Shown here one piece after another: positions 7,412 through 15,899 of a stretch of 64,000 nt of DNA. Position 1 is the stretch's first letter, and every line of letters begins with the position of its first letter. The notes beneath the pieces are model-generated. The model did no database searches. It worked only from the letters and a program-made list of their open reading frames with translations, and had not been told where the DNA came from. This DNA is from Candidatus Heritagella gallinarum. GTDB lineage: Bacteria > Bacillota > Clostridia > Oscillospirales > Acutalibacteraceae. The translations under genes were made by a program, and so were the position numbers. Location: NCBI GenBank assembly GCA_904394685.1, contig CAJFNK010000065.1:1-64000 (forward strand). The letters are read 5' to 3'.

Positions 7412-8806
7412 TCACAAATCAGAAAAAATCCCCAGATGCTCCCGTATCCAATTTTCCGCTTCCTGCTTTGAAATATGGCAGAGCTTATACCGGGCCATCC
7501 AGCCGCCGGTGGTTTGGAGTACCAGCGTACAGCGGCCGGTAATGCGCTGTGCCGGGTTTTGTAGATACTGCACCCCGGTGATCTGGGTGGGGTCGATGCG
7601 GGCGCCGAACAGCGTGAACACCCGAACCCCCCGGATACACACCTGCCCGTGGTGCATGGTGAGGCCGGAGCAGCAGTAGCCCAACAGCCGGATGGCAAAA
7701 AACCAGACGGCGGGCAGCAGCAGCAGAGGGAACACCGGCAAAAGGAAATCCAAAAATGGCAGCATCCGCTGCTCTAATAATAGCAGCACCAGAAAAATCA
7801 CGGCCGGCAGCCACAAAAACGAAAACCATGCCCCACGATGGGGACGCAGGTCTTTTTCGCTGAAATCGGGCAGCAGCCCCAGCCGCAAAAGCGCCGGGCG
7901 CTCTTTTCTTCCCAGAGCGGGATGCAAAATCATGCGGCCGCCACCCTGGAGATACCCCTCGGCCCGGTAGATTCCAAGCAGCGCCATGGGAAGGGTTTGC
8001 AGCAGTGCCACAGAACCGATGGACGACAGGGATACCTGGGCTTCACGCCGGGGCCATAGGCCAAACCGGAAAAAAATCGTCTTTTTGTGCTTTTCCCAGG
8101 AAAAGGGCAGCAGCGCCACACTTTCCCGCAAAAAAGAAACCAGCCATCCGGCCAGAAACAGCCAGCTGATTCCCGCAATTGCAGGGGGGATTCCCAGTGC
8201 AATGAGCCGCACCCGCTGGTCGGCGGCGTTTACCAGCCGCAGGGCGATTTCCTTCCCCAAAAGAGAGCTGGCAGAGCGGAAAAAGATGGTTGCCAGCAGC
8301 AGGCCGGAAGCGGGGTTGGAGAGCAGTGCCGCCGAAAGCAGCGCTTTTGGGATAGAAGCCCGCCGCCATTTGCGGCGATGTGGGGCAGATGGGTGCGGGA
8401 GCGACTTTTTAAAAAGCGGCAGGCGGAGCTTTCCCCAGCCGGGAACGCCGGGGTCAAAAAAGACGGCGCCGGTGAGAAACGAGAGCGGAGAAGTTTCCCG
8501 GCTGGGCAAAAGTGACCAGGAACGGCGCAAAATATAGGTGCGCCGCAAAAATAGGCCATGGCGATAAGCATAGGAGAGCCGGGTGACCTGCCAGCGGGAT
8601 TGCTGCCAGAGCAGGAAGAAATAGACCAGCAGCACCAGCGACCCACCCAGTAAATAGTCGGAAGGGCTGCCGCCGCTGAGGAAAACCTGAATCAGAGGCA
8701 GAAAAAAGATGGGCAGTACCCGGAAAAATGTTTTTTGGAAAAAGAGCGGATGGAGCCGGCGGCGAAAATAGCGCCGGAAATTTTGTAGCCAAAGCGGCTG
8801 TTTCAT
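7412..8806 (-). CDS. PH-domain (YdbT-like) multi-pass membrane protein
   Basis: 464 residues. Paired hydrophobic segments (roughly 25-70, 195-235, 325-375) alternate with beta-rich bacterial PH segments: RLSYAYRHGLFLRRTYILRR (about 75-95) and GLTMHHGQVCIRGVRVFTLF with DPTQITGVQYLQNPAQRITGRCTLVL at the C-terminus (about 380-440). This layout matches the YdbT/YdbS family of membrane proteins with repeated DUF304-type PH domains. The start has AAAGGAATGGTACG upstream. It is followed by a tiny ORF and preceded by a Crp/Fnr gene with its own terminator. The family is implicated in envelope stress and bacteriocin tolerance in other Firmicutes; the role here is not known. Confidence 0.8.
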   Translation of the reverse strand: MKQPLWLQNFRRYFRRRLHPLFFQKTFFRVLPIFFLPLIQVFLSGGSPSDYLLGGSLVLLVYFFLLWQQSRWQVTRLSYAYRHGLFLRRTYILRRSWSLLPSRETSPLSFLTGAVFFDPGVPGWGKLRLPLFKKSLPHPSAPHRRKWRRASIPKALLSAALLSNPASGLLLATIFFRSASSLLGKEIALRLVNAADQRVRLIALGIPPAIAGISWLFLAGWLVSFLRESVALLPFSWEKHKKTIFFRFGLWPRREAQVSLSSIGSVALLQTLPMALLGIYRAEGYLQGGGRMILHPALGRKERPALLRLGLLPDFSEKDLRPHRGAWFSFLWLPAVIFLVLLLLEQRMLPFLDFLLPVFPLLLLPAVWFFAIRLLGYCCSGLTMHHGQVCIRGVRVFTLFGARIDPTQITGVQYLQNPAQRITGRCTLVLQTTGGWMARYKLCHISKQEAENWIREHLGIFSDL

Positions 8807-8848
8807 CGTACCATTCCTTTCACGGGCGGGATGGCAAACCCGGCGGGG

Positions 8849-8889
8849 AAAAACGGTTTTCCATCCCCCAAAAAACCAGAGTGGAAAAC
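8849..8889 (-). terminator. terminator of the Crp/Fnr gene
   Basis: GTTTTCCA (8856-8863) pairs perfectly with TGGAAAAC (8882-8889). On the minus strand the hairpin is followed by CG and five T residues. It separates the regulator from the PH-domain gene. Confidence 0.65.
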
Positions 8890-8934
8890 TTGCCCGGAAA
8901 GGGCTGCTTTCTTATCTTCCCCCGATTGCCGTGG

Positions 8935-9549
8935 TTATGCCAATGAAAAATCTGCCAGCGATTCCAGCTGCAAGACCCGCAGCTCCCGATATCCGGTTTG
9001 AATCCATTGCTTTTTGGCGAATTTTTGCAAAATACGGTTGATGGTCACTCTGGAAGCCCCGATTCGGGCGCCCAGCTCCTCGTCGGTGCAAGACAGGCAG
9101 GCCGACCCGCTTTGAGCCGCCTCTACCAGAAACCGGGCGAGGCGCTTATCGGCGGGGAGAAACGCCATGCCGTCCACCTGCGCCGAAAGAATCCGGACGG
9201 TTTCGGAGAGCGCCCGCATCAGGTGCAGGGCGAATTCGGGGTGGCGGCGGATGTGGGCGGTGAGTACCTCCCATGAAATCGCCACGATTTCGGATTTTTC
9301 CAGCACCCGTGCCGAGGACACCCGTGGCTGGCGGTCAAAAAAGGCGGCTTCTCCAAAAACGCCGCCTTCGGTTTGAATCCGAAGCGTTTTTTCGGCGCCG
9401 GTTTCCGAGGTCATATAGATTTTCACGCTGCCTTTTTTGAGATAATACAGGCGCTCGGCGGTTTCTCCCTGCCAATAAACCGTGGAGCCTTTTTGATATA
9501 CGAGCGTTGGGGCAAGGCTGCAAAGGGATTCCCAGCCGTTTGTTTTCAT
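8935..9549 (-). CDS. Crp/Fnr-family transcriptional regulator
   Basis: About 204 residues. An N-terminal cyclic-nucleotide-binding-like beta barrel (TVYWQGETAERLYYLKKGSVKIYMTSETGAEKTLRIQTEGGVFGEAAFFDRQPRV, about 23-77) is followed by a long dimerisation helix and a C-terminal winged helix with the recognition motif LGARIGASRVTINRILQKF (about 160-178). There is no N-terminal Fnr-type cysteine cluster, so iron-sulfur oxygen sensing is unlikely. The start is ATG 9547-9549 with GGGAGG 8 nt upstream; the longer frame begins at TTG without an SD. It is divergent from leuC, sharing a 150-bp intergenic region, but control of leuCD is only a possibility. Confidence 0.88.
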   Translation of the reverse strand: MKTNGWESLCSLAPTLVYQKGSTVYWQGETAERLYYLKKGSVKIYMTSETGAEKTLRIQTEGGVFGEAAFFDRQPRVSSARVLEKSEIVAISWEVLTAHIRRHPEFALHLMRALSETVRILSAQVDGMAFLPADKRLARFLVEAAQSGSACLSCTDEELGARIGASRVTINRILQKFAKKQWIQTGYRELRVLQLESLADFSLA

Positions 9550-9701
9550 CTGTGTTTCCTCCCGTATCAAGCGGAGCCAGGGGCTTCTCTGTTTTGCCGT
9601 TCGATAAAAGTTTATTAGATTGTATCATGCTTTACATTCTTTTTGCAAGAGAAAGGATATAATCAAAGGGAAAGATTGTATTCGCAAAAGGAGGAATCCC
9701 T

Positions 9702-10967
9702 GTGGGAATGACCATGACACAGAAAATCCTTGCCGCCCATGCCGGGTTGGAGAAGGTAGAGGCCGGACAGCTTATCGAGGCCCGGCTGGATATGGTGCTG
9801 GGCAACGACATTACCAGCCCGGTGGCAATCAATGAATTTGAAAAATGCGGCGCCTGTTCGGTGTTTGATAAAGACCGCATCGCTCTGGTGCTGGATCATT
9901 TTGTACCCAATAAAGATATCAAGGCGGCGGAACAGTGCCGCCAGACCCGGAATTTTGCCGGGAAATATGACATCACCCACTTTTTTGATGTGGGACAGAT
10001 GGGCATTGAACACGCCCTGCTGCCGGAACAGGGCATTGTAGGCCCCGGCGACTGTGTGATTGGAGCGGATTCCCACACCTGTACCTATGGAGCGCTGGGC
10101 GCCTTTTCCACCGGCGTGGGTTCCACCGATATGGCCGCCGGTATGATTACCGGGAAAGCCTGGTTCAAAGTCCCCTCTGCCATCAAAGTGGTGTTGAAAA
10201 ACAAGCCCACCGGCTTTGTGGCGGGCAAAGACGTGATTCTGCACCTGATTGGTGAAATCGGGGTGGACGGCGCCCTCTATCAGTCGCTGGAGTTCTGCGG
10301 CGACGGCGTGGCGCACCTCTCGATGGACGACCGCCTGTGCATTGCCAACATGGCCATTGAAGCGGGCGCCAAAAACGGGATTTTCCCGGTGGACGATGTG
10401 ACCCGTGCCTATTGTGAGGGACGTTTCCGCCGCACGCCCGTAGAATACGCAGCAGACGAGGATGCCGAGTATACCCGTGTGGTGGAGATCGACCTTGCAA
10501 AGCTCCGTCCCACCGTATCGTTCCCCCATCTGCCGGAAAACACCCGCACCATCGATGAGATTGGAGAAACCGAAGTAAAAATTGACCAGTGCGTCATCGG
10601 CTCCTGCACCAATGGCCGCATGGAGGATTTGCGGGCTGCCGCCGCCATCCTGAAAGGCCGCAAGGTGGCCAAAAATGTGCGCTGTATCGTGATTCCTGGT
10701 ACCCAGCAGATCTATCTGGATGCCATGCACGAGGGGCTGCTGGAAATCTTTATCAGAGCGGGCGCAGTGGTGAGTACCCCCACCTGTGGCCCCTGCCTGG
10801 GCGGCTATATGGGTATCCTTGGCAAGGGAGAAAAAGCGGTTTCCACCACAAACCGCAACTTTGTGGGCCGTATGGGACATGTGGAGTCGGAGGTCTATCT
10901 GGCAAGCCCGGCGGTAGCCGCTGCCAGCGCCGTGACCGGCTATATCACCGACCCCGCCAGACTGTGA
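9702..10967 (+). CDS. leuC: 3-isopropylmalate dehydratase large subunit (LeuC/homoaconitase type)
   Basis: 421 residues. It isomerises 2- to 3-isopropylmalate in leucine synthesis together with the small subunit encoded next. The three [4Fe-4S] cysteines are visible: Cys302 in GSCTNGR and Cys362/Cys365 in [23 protein letters not shown] (121-133) is the aconitase-family signature. The GTG at 9702 has AGGAGG 7 nt upstream, better spacing than the ATG at 9708. TATAAT at 9658-9663 may be the -10 box, with a poor -35. The short form (about 420 aa) is the archaeal/clostridial type, which can overlap functionally with homoaconitase; leuA and leuB are not in this window. Confidence 0.93.
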   Translation: MGMTMTQKILAAHAGLEKVEAGQLIEARLDMVLGNDITSPVAINEFEKCGACSVFDKDRIALVLDHFVPNKDIKAAEQCRQTRNFAGKYDITHFFDVGQMGIEHALLPEQGIVGPGDCVIGADSHTCTYGALGAFSTGVGSTDMAAGMITGKAWFKVPSAIKVVLKNKPTGFVAGKDVILHLIGEIGVDGALYQSLEFCGDGVAHLSMDDRLCIANMAIEAGAKNGIFPVDDVTRAYCEGRFRRTPVEYAADEDAEYTRVVEIDLAKLRPTVSFPHLPENTRTIDEIGETEVKIDQCVIGSCTNGRMEDLRAAAAILKGRKVAKNVRCIVIPGTQQIYLDAMHEGLLEIFIRAGAVVSTPTCGPCLGGYMGILGKGEKAVSTTNRNFVGRMGHVESEVYLASPAVAAASAVTGYITDPARL

Positions 10968-11001
10968 TTTGCCAGACTGTGAATTTGAAAGGAGCTTTGC
11001 C

Positions 11002-11484
11002 ATGAACGCACATGGAATTGTCCATAAATATGGGGACAACGTGGATACCGACGTGATTATCCCCGCCCGTTATCTGAATACCGCCTCGCATCAGGAGCTT
11101 GCAGCGCACTGCATGGAGGATATTGACAAGGAGTTTGTTTCCCGTGTGAAGCCGGGCGACCTGATTGTGGCAGAAAAGAACTTTGGCTGCGGTTCTTCCC
11201 GTGAACATGCGCCCATCGCCATCAAGGCCAGCGGCGTTTCGTGCGTGATCGCCTCTACCTTTGCCCGCATTTTTTACCGCAACGCCATCAACATCGGGCT
11301 TCCGATTCTGGAATGTGACGAGGCCGCCAGAGAGATTCAAAGCGGCGACGATGTGGAGGTGGATTTTGATACCGGTGTGATTACCAACCACACCAGCGGC
11401 AAAACGTATCAGGCGCAGCCTTTCCCGCCGTTTATCCAGAATATTATCCGCAAGGGCGGACTGCTTAACAGTATTCAAGAATAA
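11002..11484 (+). CDS. leuD: 3-isopropylmalate dehydratase small subunit
   Basis: 160 residues, the swivel domain that completes the LeuCD active site. Recognisable features: [15 protein letters not shown] (10-24), [19 protein letters not shown] (about 58-76), and the closing [15 protein letters not shown]. It lies 34 nt after leuC with AAAGGAG 8 nt before the ATG; an upstream frame extension has no SD and overlaps the leuC end only loosely. The length and YLNT region fit the archaeal/clostridial-type small subunit. A strong terminator follows, so leuCD is a two-gene operon. Confidence 0.93.
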   Translation: MNAHGIVHKYGDNVDTDVIIPARYLNTASHQELAAHCMEDIDKEFVSRVKPGDLIVAEKNFGCGSSREHAPIAIKASGVSCVIASTFARIFYRNAINIGLPILECDEAAREIQSGDDVEVDFDTGVITNHTSGKTYQAQPFPPFIQNIIRKGGLLNSIQE

Positions 11485-11527
11485 TTTTCATGCTTCAACA
11501 CATACACCGTTAAATCAAAATACAGAC

Positions 11528-11568
11528 AATAACCCGGTTTCCATCATAGGGAGGCCGGGTTATTTTTT
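11528..11568 (+). terminator. terminator of leuCD
   Basis: AATAACCCGG (11528-11537) pairs with CCGGGTTATT, followed by a T run (about 11563-11568). A strong GC stem directly after leuD. Confidence 0.9.
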
Positions 11569-11727
11569 ACACGCTCAAAAAACTGATAGTGTTAGGTCTG
11601 CCCGACAGCAAGGGCGAATTTTAGTCCCGTTGATGGTATCGGCTCTATGCTTTGATATTATGCAGATTTCACGATTTTTTCATCATCAGGCACTTAAAAA
11701 CAGTTGGTGGAAAATAGCGAAAACCAC

Positions 11728-11756
11728 TTGGAATCCATAAGGGAAAATGATATGAT
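11728..11756 (+). promoter_or_regulatory. promoter of the GH38 gene
   Basis: TTGGAA (11728-11733), 17-nt spacer, TATGAT (11751-11756). It lies about 100 nt before the mannosidase start. Nothing else was recognised in 11570-11863. Confidence 0.6.
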
Positions 11757-11863
11757 AGGGACAAATATCAGTCCGTAAAAAATGCTCCGAATATAGACAG
11801 CGGACCGATGCGGATAGCGGAAAGGATATTTTGTATTTTTGTTATGGAAAGAGAGTGACAGCC

Positions 11864-14800
11864 GTGTTGAATGATAAGCAAATACAACGTACGCTGCGCA
11901 AATTGAAGCGGTTCGAGGATATGCTCGACGGCATGATCTTTGAAAAGGTGTGTGAGCTGCCAGTTCTGGCTTATGAAACCAAAGAATCCCTGTATGAGAT
12001 TCCGGATGCCAGCCTGTATCACCCCATAAAGCCCGGCGATGTGTGGGGCGGGGAAAGCTCCTATGGCTGGTTTAAGTCCAATTATGTGGTGCCGGAGGAA
12101 TATGCAGGTAAGCCCCTGTATCTGCGCCCGAAAATGGGTGGATATGAAGGCATGCTCTGGGTGGACGGAAAGCCGTTTGGCACATTTGCCACCAAGATTG
12201 TGGTGACCGGCCACGGCAACCACTATTGCGACATGCTGATGAAATCCCCCAAGGCGGGTCAGAACATCCAGATCGACGTGGAATTTTATGCCGGCCATTA
12301 TGTGATGGGCTGCATGCCGTTTGAAGAAGCGGAGCGCCGTGATTTCCGGTTCCCCTTCTCCGAAATGGCCATCTGCGTGAAAAACGAGAAAATCGCTGAT
12401 TTCTATTTTAACCTGCGTGCTTTGAGTGAGCTGGTAGAGGTGCTCGACGAAACCAGCTACCGCAAGGCTGAACTCATCAATGTGATGTTGCAGCTGCATC
12501 AGGTGCTTTATTATGACCCCGCCTGTGTCAGCCGGGAGGAATTTTATGCCTCTCTCGAAAAAGGACAGGAGATCATGGCTCCGGCACTGGCACGCCATAA
12601 CAGCTCCACCGCTCCCAGCGTGGGCATAATTGGTCACAGCCATATGGATACCGCCTGGCTGTGGCATATTGGCGAGACCATTAAGAAGTGCGCCCGCACT
12701 TTTTCCAACCAGCTGAACCTGATGGAGCAGTTCCCGGAATATACCTTTGTCCAAAGCTCCGCTTATCATGGCGAAGTGATCCGCCGCCATTATCCCGAAC
12801 TTTTCTCACGGATTCAGGAAAGAGCGATAGAGGGCCGCTATGAGCCTAACGGCGGCGTTTGGGTGGAATGTGACTGCAACATTACCTCCGGCGAATCCAT
12901 GGTGCGCCAGTTCCTCTGGGGACAGCGGTTTACCCGCAAATATTTCGGGTTTACTTCCGATGCTTTCTGGCTGCCGGATACCTTTGGCTATTCCGCTGCC
13001 ATCCCGCAGATCATGCAGGGATGCGGCGTAAAATACTTCCTCACCACCAAGATGGCGTGGAACGACACCAACCAATTCCCCTATGACACCTTCTACTGGA
13101 AGGGAATCGACGGCACCCGTGTGTTCTCCCATCTGAACAAAACCCATGTGTGGCCGTCTCCCAAAGATTTTTACCCGTATGTCTATGGAACAGAGAGCCC
13201 CGACGCTGTGCGCCAGAAGTATGTGGCAGACCGCAAGCTGATTTCCTATGGCTTTGGCGATGGCGGCGGCGGGCCGCAGTCTGAGATGGTGGAGATGTCC
13301 CGGCGCTGCCATGACCTGGAAGGCTGCCCCAAAGCTGAACATACCACGGTGAGCCGCTTTATGCAGGAGCTGGAAGCCAATGTCCACAATCCCGACACGT
13401 TTAGCGGCGAGCTGTATCTGGAATTGCACCGTGGCACCCTGACCAACCAGCACAACATCAAGCGCAACAACCGTCTGGCAGAAATCGCCCTGCACAACCT
13501 GGAATACCTGACCGTATCCAACGCAGTGGAAAGCGGTGCAGAGGCTACCGACGGCAGCTATCGTGATTTGCAGGAAACCCTGCTGGTCAACCAGTTCCAC
13601 GATATCCTCCCCGGTACCTGTATCCCCCGTGCCCATCAGGAATCCTTGCAGGAAACCAATGCGCTGCTGGAAAAATCCGCCGCACTGATTGAGCAGGCCG
13701 CAGGCGTAGAGGCCAGCCAGAAGGCGGTTACGGTGATGAACCCCACCTCCTTTACCCGCCAGGATGTGGTATATCTCGATTATATCCCCGGAATGCGTGT
13801 ACAGGGCGGCTATCCCCAGCAGGTGGTGGATACCCTGAAAAACGGCAAAAAGCTGGCGGTGGCAGGCGTGGAGGTTCCCGCTTATGGCAGCGTGGTGCTG
13901 ACGCTGGAACCCGGCGAGCTGCCGGAAGGCTCTGCTTTCCATCATGAAGGAAATTCGCTGGAGACCCCCTTTGCCAAGGTGCAGTTTACCGAAAAGGGAA
14001 CCATCAGCTCCTTCTGGGATATCGCAGCAGAGCGTGAATTGAAGGGCGACGGCTATGCGCTGAATACCTTCCTTGTGGCAGAAGATGTGCCCGCTGACTG
14101 GGACAACTGGGATGTGGACGCCGATTTGGAAATGAAGTTCCGTGATACCGCCGAACTGCTCTCCTCTGAAATCGTATCCCAGGGCCCGGTAGAGCTGCGT
14201 ATCCGCAACCGGTATCAGCTCACGGAGAAATCTGTGATTACACAGGATATGGTTTTCTCCGCTTCCAGCCCGCTGGTTCGTTTTGAAACCCTGATGGATT
14301 GGCAGGATGACCACCGCTTCCTGAAAACTGCTTTTGATACCTCGATTTTCAGCGACTTTGTCCGTCAGGAAATCCAGTTTGGCTATCTCAAGCGCCCCAC
14401 TACCCGCAATACTTCGGAGGACAAGGCCAAGTTTGAAGTGCTCAACCACAAATATACCGACCTTTCAGAGCCGGGCTATGGTGTGGCGCTGCTCAACGAC
14501 TGCAAATACGGCATCTCGGTGTATGAAGGCCAGCTGCGTCTTTCTCTGCATAAGGGCGGCCTGCGTCCCGACTTTAACGGCGACCGTGGCGAGCATTATT
14601 GTGAATATGCGTTCCTGCCTCATAACTGCGGATTCTCTGCCCAAAGCGTGGCACAGCCCGCCTATGAGCTGAACTATAAGCCGCTGGTGTTTGCCGGCGC
14701 CCGTCCCATGGCCTCTCTGCTCAGCAGCAGCGCTGCCAATGTGATGATCGAAACCATCAAGCCCTGCGAGGATGGCGGACGTGCCTTTATCGCCCGTGTC

Positions 14801-14971
14801 TATGAGGCTGAGGGCACTTATACCCATGCGGATTTGAAACTGGGCTTTGCCGCTTCTGGCATTGAGGCTACCAATATGCTGGAAGAAACACAGGAAGTCC
14901 TGCCTGTTGGCGAAAGCCTGCGCCTGACCTTCCGTCCCTTTGAGATTAAGACGCTGAAGTTCAGCTACTAA
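11864..14971 (+). CDS. GH38 alpha-mannosidase
   Basis: About 1035 residues, the normal length for bacterial family 38 alpha-mannosidases. After an N-terminal beta domain (about 1-240) the catalytic domain shows the zinc ligands His260 and Asp262 in GHSHMDTAWLW and the expected nucleophile Asp372 in LPDTFGYSA; GGGPQSEM and the later HDILPGTCIPRAHQE are family hallmarks. No signal peptide, so the enzyme acts in the cytoplasm on imported manno-oligosaccharides or N-glycan fragments. GTG 11864 has AAAGAGAG upstream; TTG 11867 is an alternative, and upstream in-frame codons lack an SD. It is monocistronic between its own promoter and terminator, with no transporter nearby. Confidence 0.93.
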   Translation: MLNDKQIQRTLRKLKRFEDMLDGMIFEKVCELPVLAYETKESLYEIPDASLYHPIKPGDVWGGESSYGWFKSNYVVPEEYAGKPLYLRPKMGGYEGMLWVDGKPFGTFATKIVVTGHGNHYCDMLMKSPKAGQNIQIDVEFYAGHYVMGCMPFEEAERRDFRFPFSEMAICVKNEKIADFYFNLRALSELVEVLDETSYRKAELINVMLQLHQVLYYDPACVSREEFYASLEKGQEIMAPALARHNSSTAPSVGIIGHSHMDTAWLWHIGETIKKCARTFSNQLNLMEQFPEYTFVQSSAYHGEVIRRHYPELFSRIQERAIEGRYEPNGGVWVECDCNITSGESMVRQFLWGQRFTRKYFGFTSDAFWLPDTFGYSAAIPQIMQGCGVKYFLTTKMAWNDTNQFPYDTFYWKGIDGTRVFSHLNKTHVWPSPKDFYPYVYGTESPDAVRQKYVADRKLISYGFGDGGGGPQSEMVEMSRRCHDLEGCPKAEHTTVSRFMQELEANVHNPDTFSGELYLELHRGTLTNQHNIKRNNRLAEIALHNLEYLTVSNAVESGAEATDGSYRDLQETLLVNQFHDILPGTCIPRAHQESLQETNALLEKSAALIEQAAGVEASQKAVTVMNPTSFTRQDVVYLDYIPGMRVQGGYPQQVVDTLKNGKKLAVAGVEVPAYGSVVLTLEPGELPEGSAFHHEGNSLETPFAKVQFTEKGTISSFWDIAAERELKGDGYALNTFLVAEDVPADWDNWDVDADLEMKFRDTAELLSSEIVSQGPVELRIRNRYQLTEKSVITQDMVFSASSPLVRFETLMDWQDDHRFLKTAFDTSIFSDFVRQEIQFGYLKRPTTRNTSEDKAKFEVLNHKYTDLSEPGYGVALLNDCKYGISVYEGQLRLSLHKGGLRPDFNGDRGEHYCEYAFLPHNCGFSAQSVAQPAYELNYKPLVFAGARPMASLLSSSAANVMIETIKPCEDGGRAFIARVYEAEGTYTHADLKLGFAASGIEATNMLEETQEVLPVGESLRLTFRPFEIKTLKFSY

Positions 14972-15008
14972 GAGAACTGATAGGCAAATTTTACATCTAT
15001 AAAAAGTA

Positions 15009-15054
15009 AACCGCCGGTCATCCCTGTATTGCAGGAGTGGCCGGCGGTTCTTGT
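15009..15054 (+). terminator. terminator of the GH38 gene
   Basis: AACCGCCGGTCA (15009-15020) pairs with TGGCCGGCGGTT (15038-15049), followed by CTTGTTT. Confidence 0.8.
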
Positions 15055-15067
15055 TTCCCCATATGGC

Positions 15068-15100
15068 AAAGCCCCCTTCCGGGAGGAGTCGGAAGGGGGC
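15068..15100 (-). terminator. perfect hairpin, terminator of the small minus-strand ORF
   Basis: GCCCCCTTCC (15071-15080) and GGAAGGGGGC (15091-15100) form a perfect 10-bp stem with a 10-nt loop. Read on the minus strand it follows the stop codon of the 62-codon ORF and is trailed by TTTGCC, weakly terminator-like. Confidence 0.55.
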
Positions 15101-15117
15101 GGGAAAGCAGGAGGGGG

Positions 15118-15306
15118 TTACATCATGTGTTCTTCACAGGCGTTGTCCAGCACCAGAAGGGGATTTTTGGGAAGGTTTTTGGAAATCCCCGTGCTGTCAT
15201 AAGCAGGACAGATGGAACGTTCCGGGTCCATACGGATAGATTCCCCTTTTGGGTCTTTGCCGGAGAAGGATTTTTTTCGGGTTGGCTGTTTTTTCAACAC
15301 ATTCAC
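15118..15306 (-). CDS. small hypothetical protein (about 60 aa)
   Basis: A frame of about 60 codons ending in His-Met-Met-stop. The N-terminus is basic (KKQPTRKKSFSGKDPKG), the remainder includes MDPERSICPAYD and NPLLVLDNACEEHMM. It has no membrane segment. Candidate starts are GTG 15306, GTG 15300 and TTG 15297, with a GGGG stretch just upstream that best fits the last two. Support for a real gene is its position between two minus-strand hairpins (15318-15358 upstream, 15071-15100 downstream) and the lack of any competing gene. I do not recognise the family. Confidence 0.45.
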   Translation of the reverse strand: MNVLKKQPTRKKSFSGKDPKGESIRMDPERSICPAYDSTGISKNLPKNPLLVLDNACEEHMM

Positions 15307-15317
15307 CCCGGTTTGTG

Positions 15318-15358
15318 GAAAATTCCCGCCAGCCGAAAGGAAAAACCGGCGGGATTTC
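15318..15358 (-). terminator. terminator of the Smr gene
   Basis: GGCGGGATTT (from 15348) pairs with AAAATTCCCGCC (15319-15330). On the minus strand the stem is followed by ATTTTCC. It lies just downstream of the Smr coding region. Confidence 0.7.
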
Positions 15359-15391
15359 TATTGTACCCCCGGCGGCAAGAATTATGCTGCT

Positions 15392-15655
15392 TTATTTTTT
15401 TGTTTTTTTAAGCAGGATACGGGTTTGCCCCTGATTGAGAGAAAGGAGCTTTGTTTGGATGCGGGGATGCTTGAGCTGGTTGCGAACCATGTCCCGCAAT
15501 ACGGTGCCACGGCTGTATCCGTGGATGACCACGACTTCTTCCACTTCGGGGGCGGCGTGGGAGAGCAGATGCTCCAGACGGGCTTTGGCGTCGGAGGCCA
15601 TCAGGCCGTGGATATCCACCTCCATCACGGTGGTTCGGGGTTTGGAAACTTTCAT
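15392..15655 (-). CDS. stand-alone Smr-domain protein
   Basis: 87 residues that form almost only an Smr (small MutS-related) domain: VMEVDIHGLMASDAKARLEHLL with the conserved DxHG segment, then VVVIHGYSRGTVLRDMVRNQL, where the HGxGxG-like motif (here HGYSRG) is the nucleic-acid/nuclease core. The third glycine is replaced, so nuclease activity is uncertain. Smr domains act on branched DNA or cleave mRNA at stalled ribosomes when fused to MutS2 or other modules; this copy is alone. The ATG at 15655 has AAGAAGG 9 nt upstream. The C-terminus is basic (LLKKTKK). Confidence 0.83.
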   Translation of the reverse strand: MKVSKPRTTVMEVDIHGLMASDAKARLEHLLSHAAPEVEEVVVIHGYSRGTVLRDMVRNQLKHPRIQTKLLSLNQGQTRILLKKTKK

Positions 15656-15899
15656 CGGAGTGCCTTCTTTCTGGTTTTTGACTGATGAGGATGGCTTTAA
15701 AAGCAAAAAAGGAAATGCGGATGGAAAAGTTGCGTGAGAAGATGAAATTTGATATTTTTTCCAGATGATTTATGGTATAATGACAGGTACAGAACCTGAC
15801 AGATACCGTATTTGTATGAAACGAAAGTGTCTGTTTATAACGGAAGTGTCTATTTATTATAAAGGAATCTCCGGGAAGGGGCAAGGGGGCGTGCCGGAC

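Noticed and set aside
9663-11039. 458-codon minus-strand frame opposite leuC
   Set aside because: Antisense shadow of leuC, which carries all catalytic motifs; no promoter or SD on the minus strand.
12806-14449. 547-codon minus-strand frame opposite the GH38 gene
   Set aside because: Antisense to an intact glycoside hydrolase; composition is the reverse complement of its codons.
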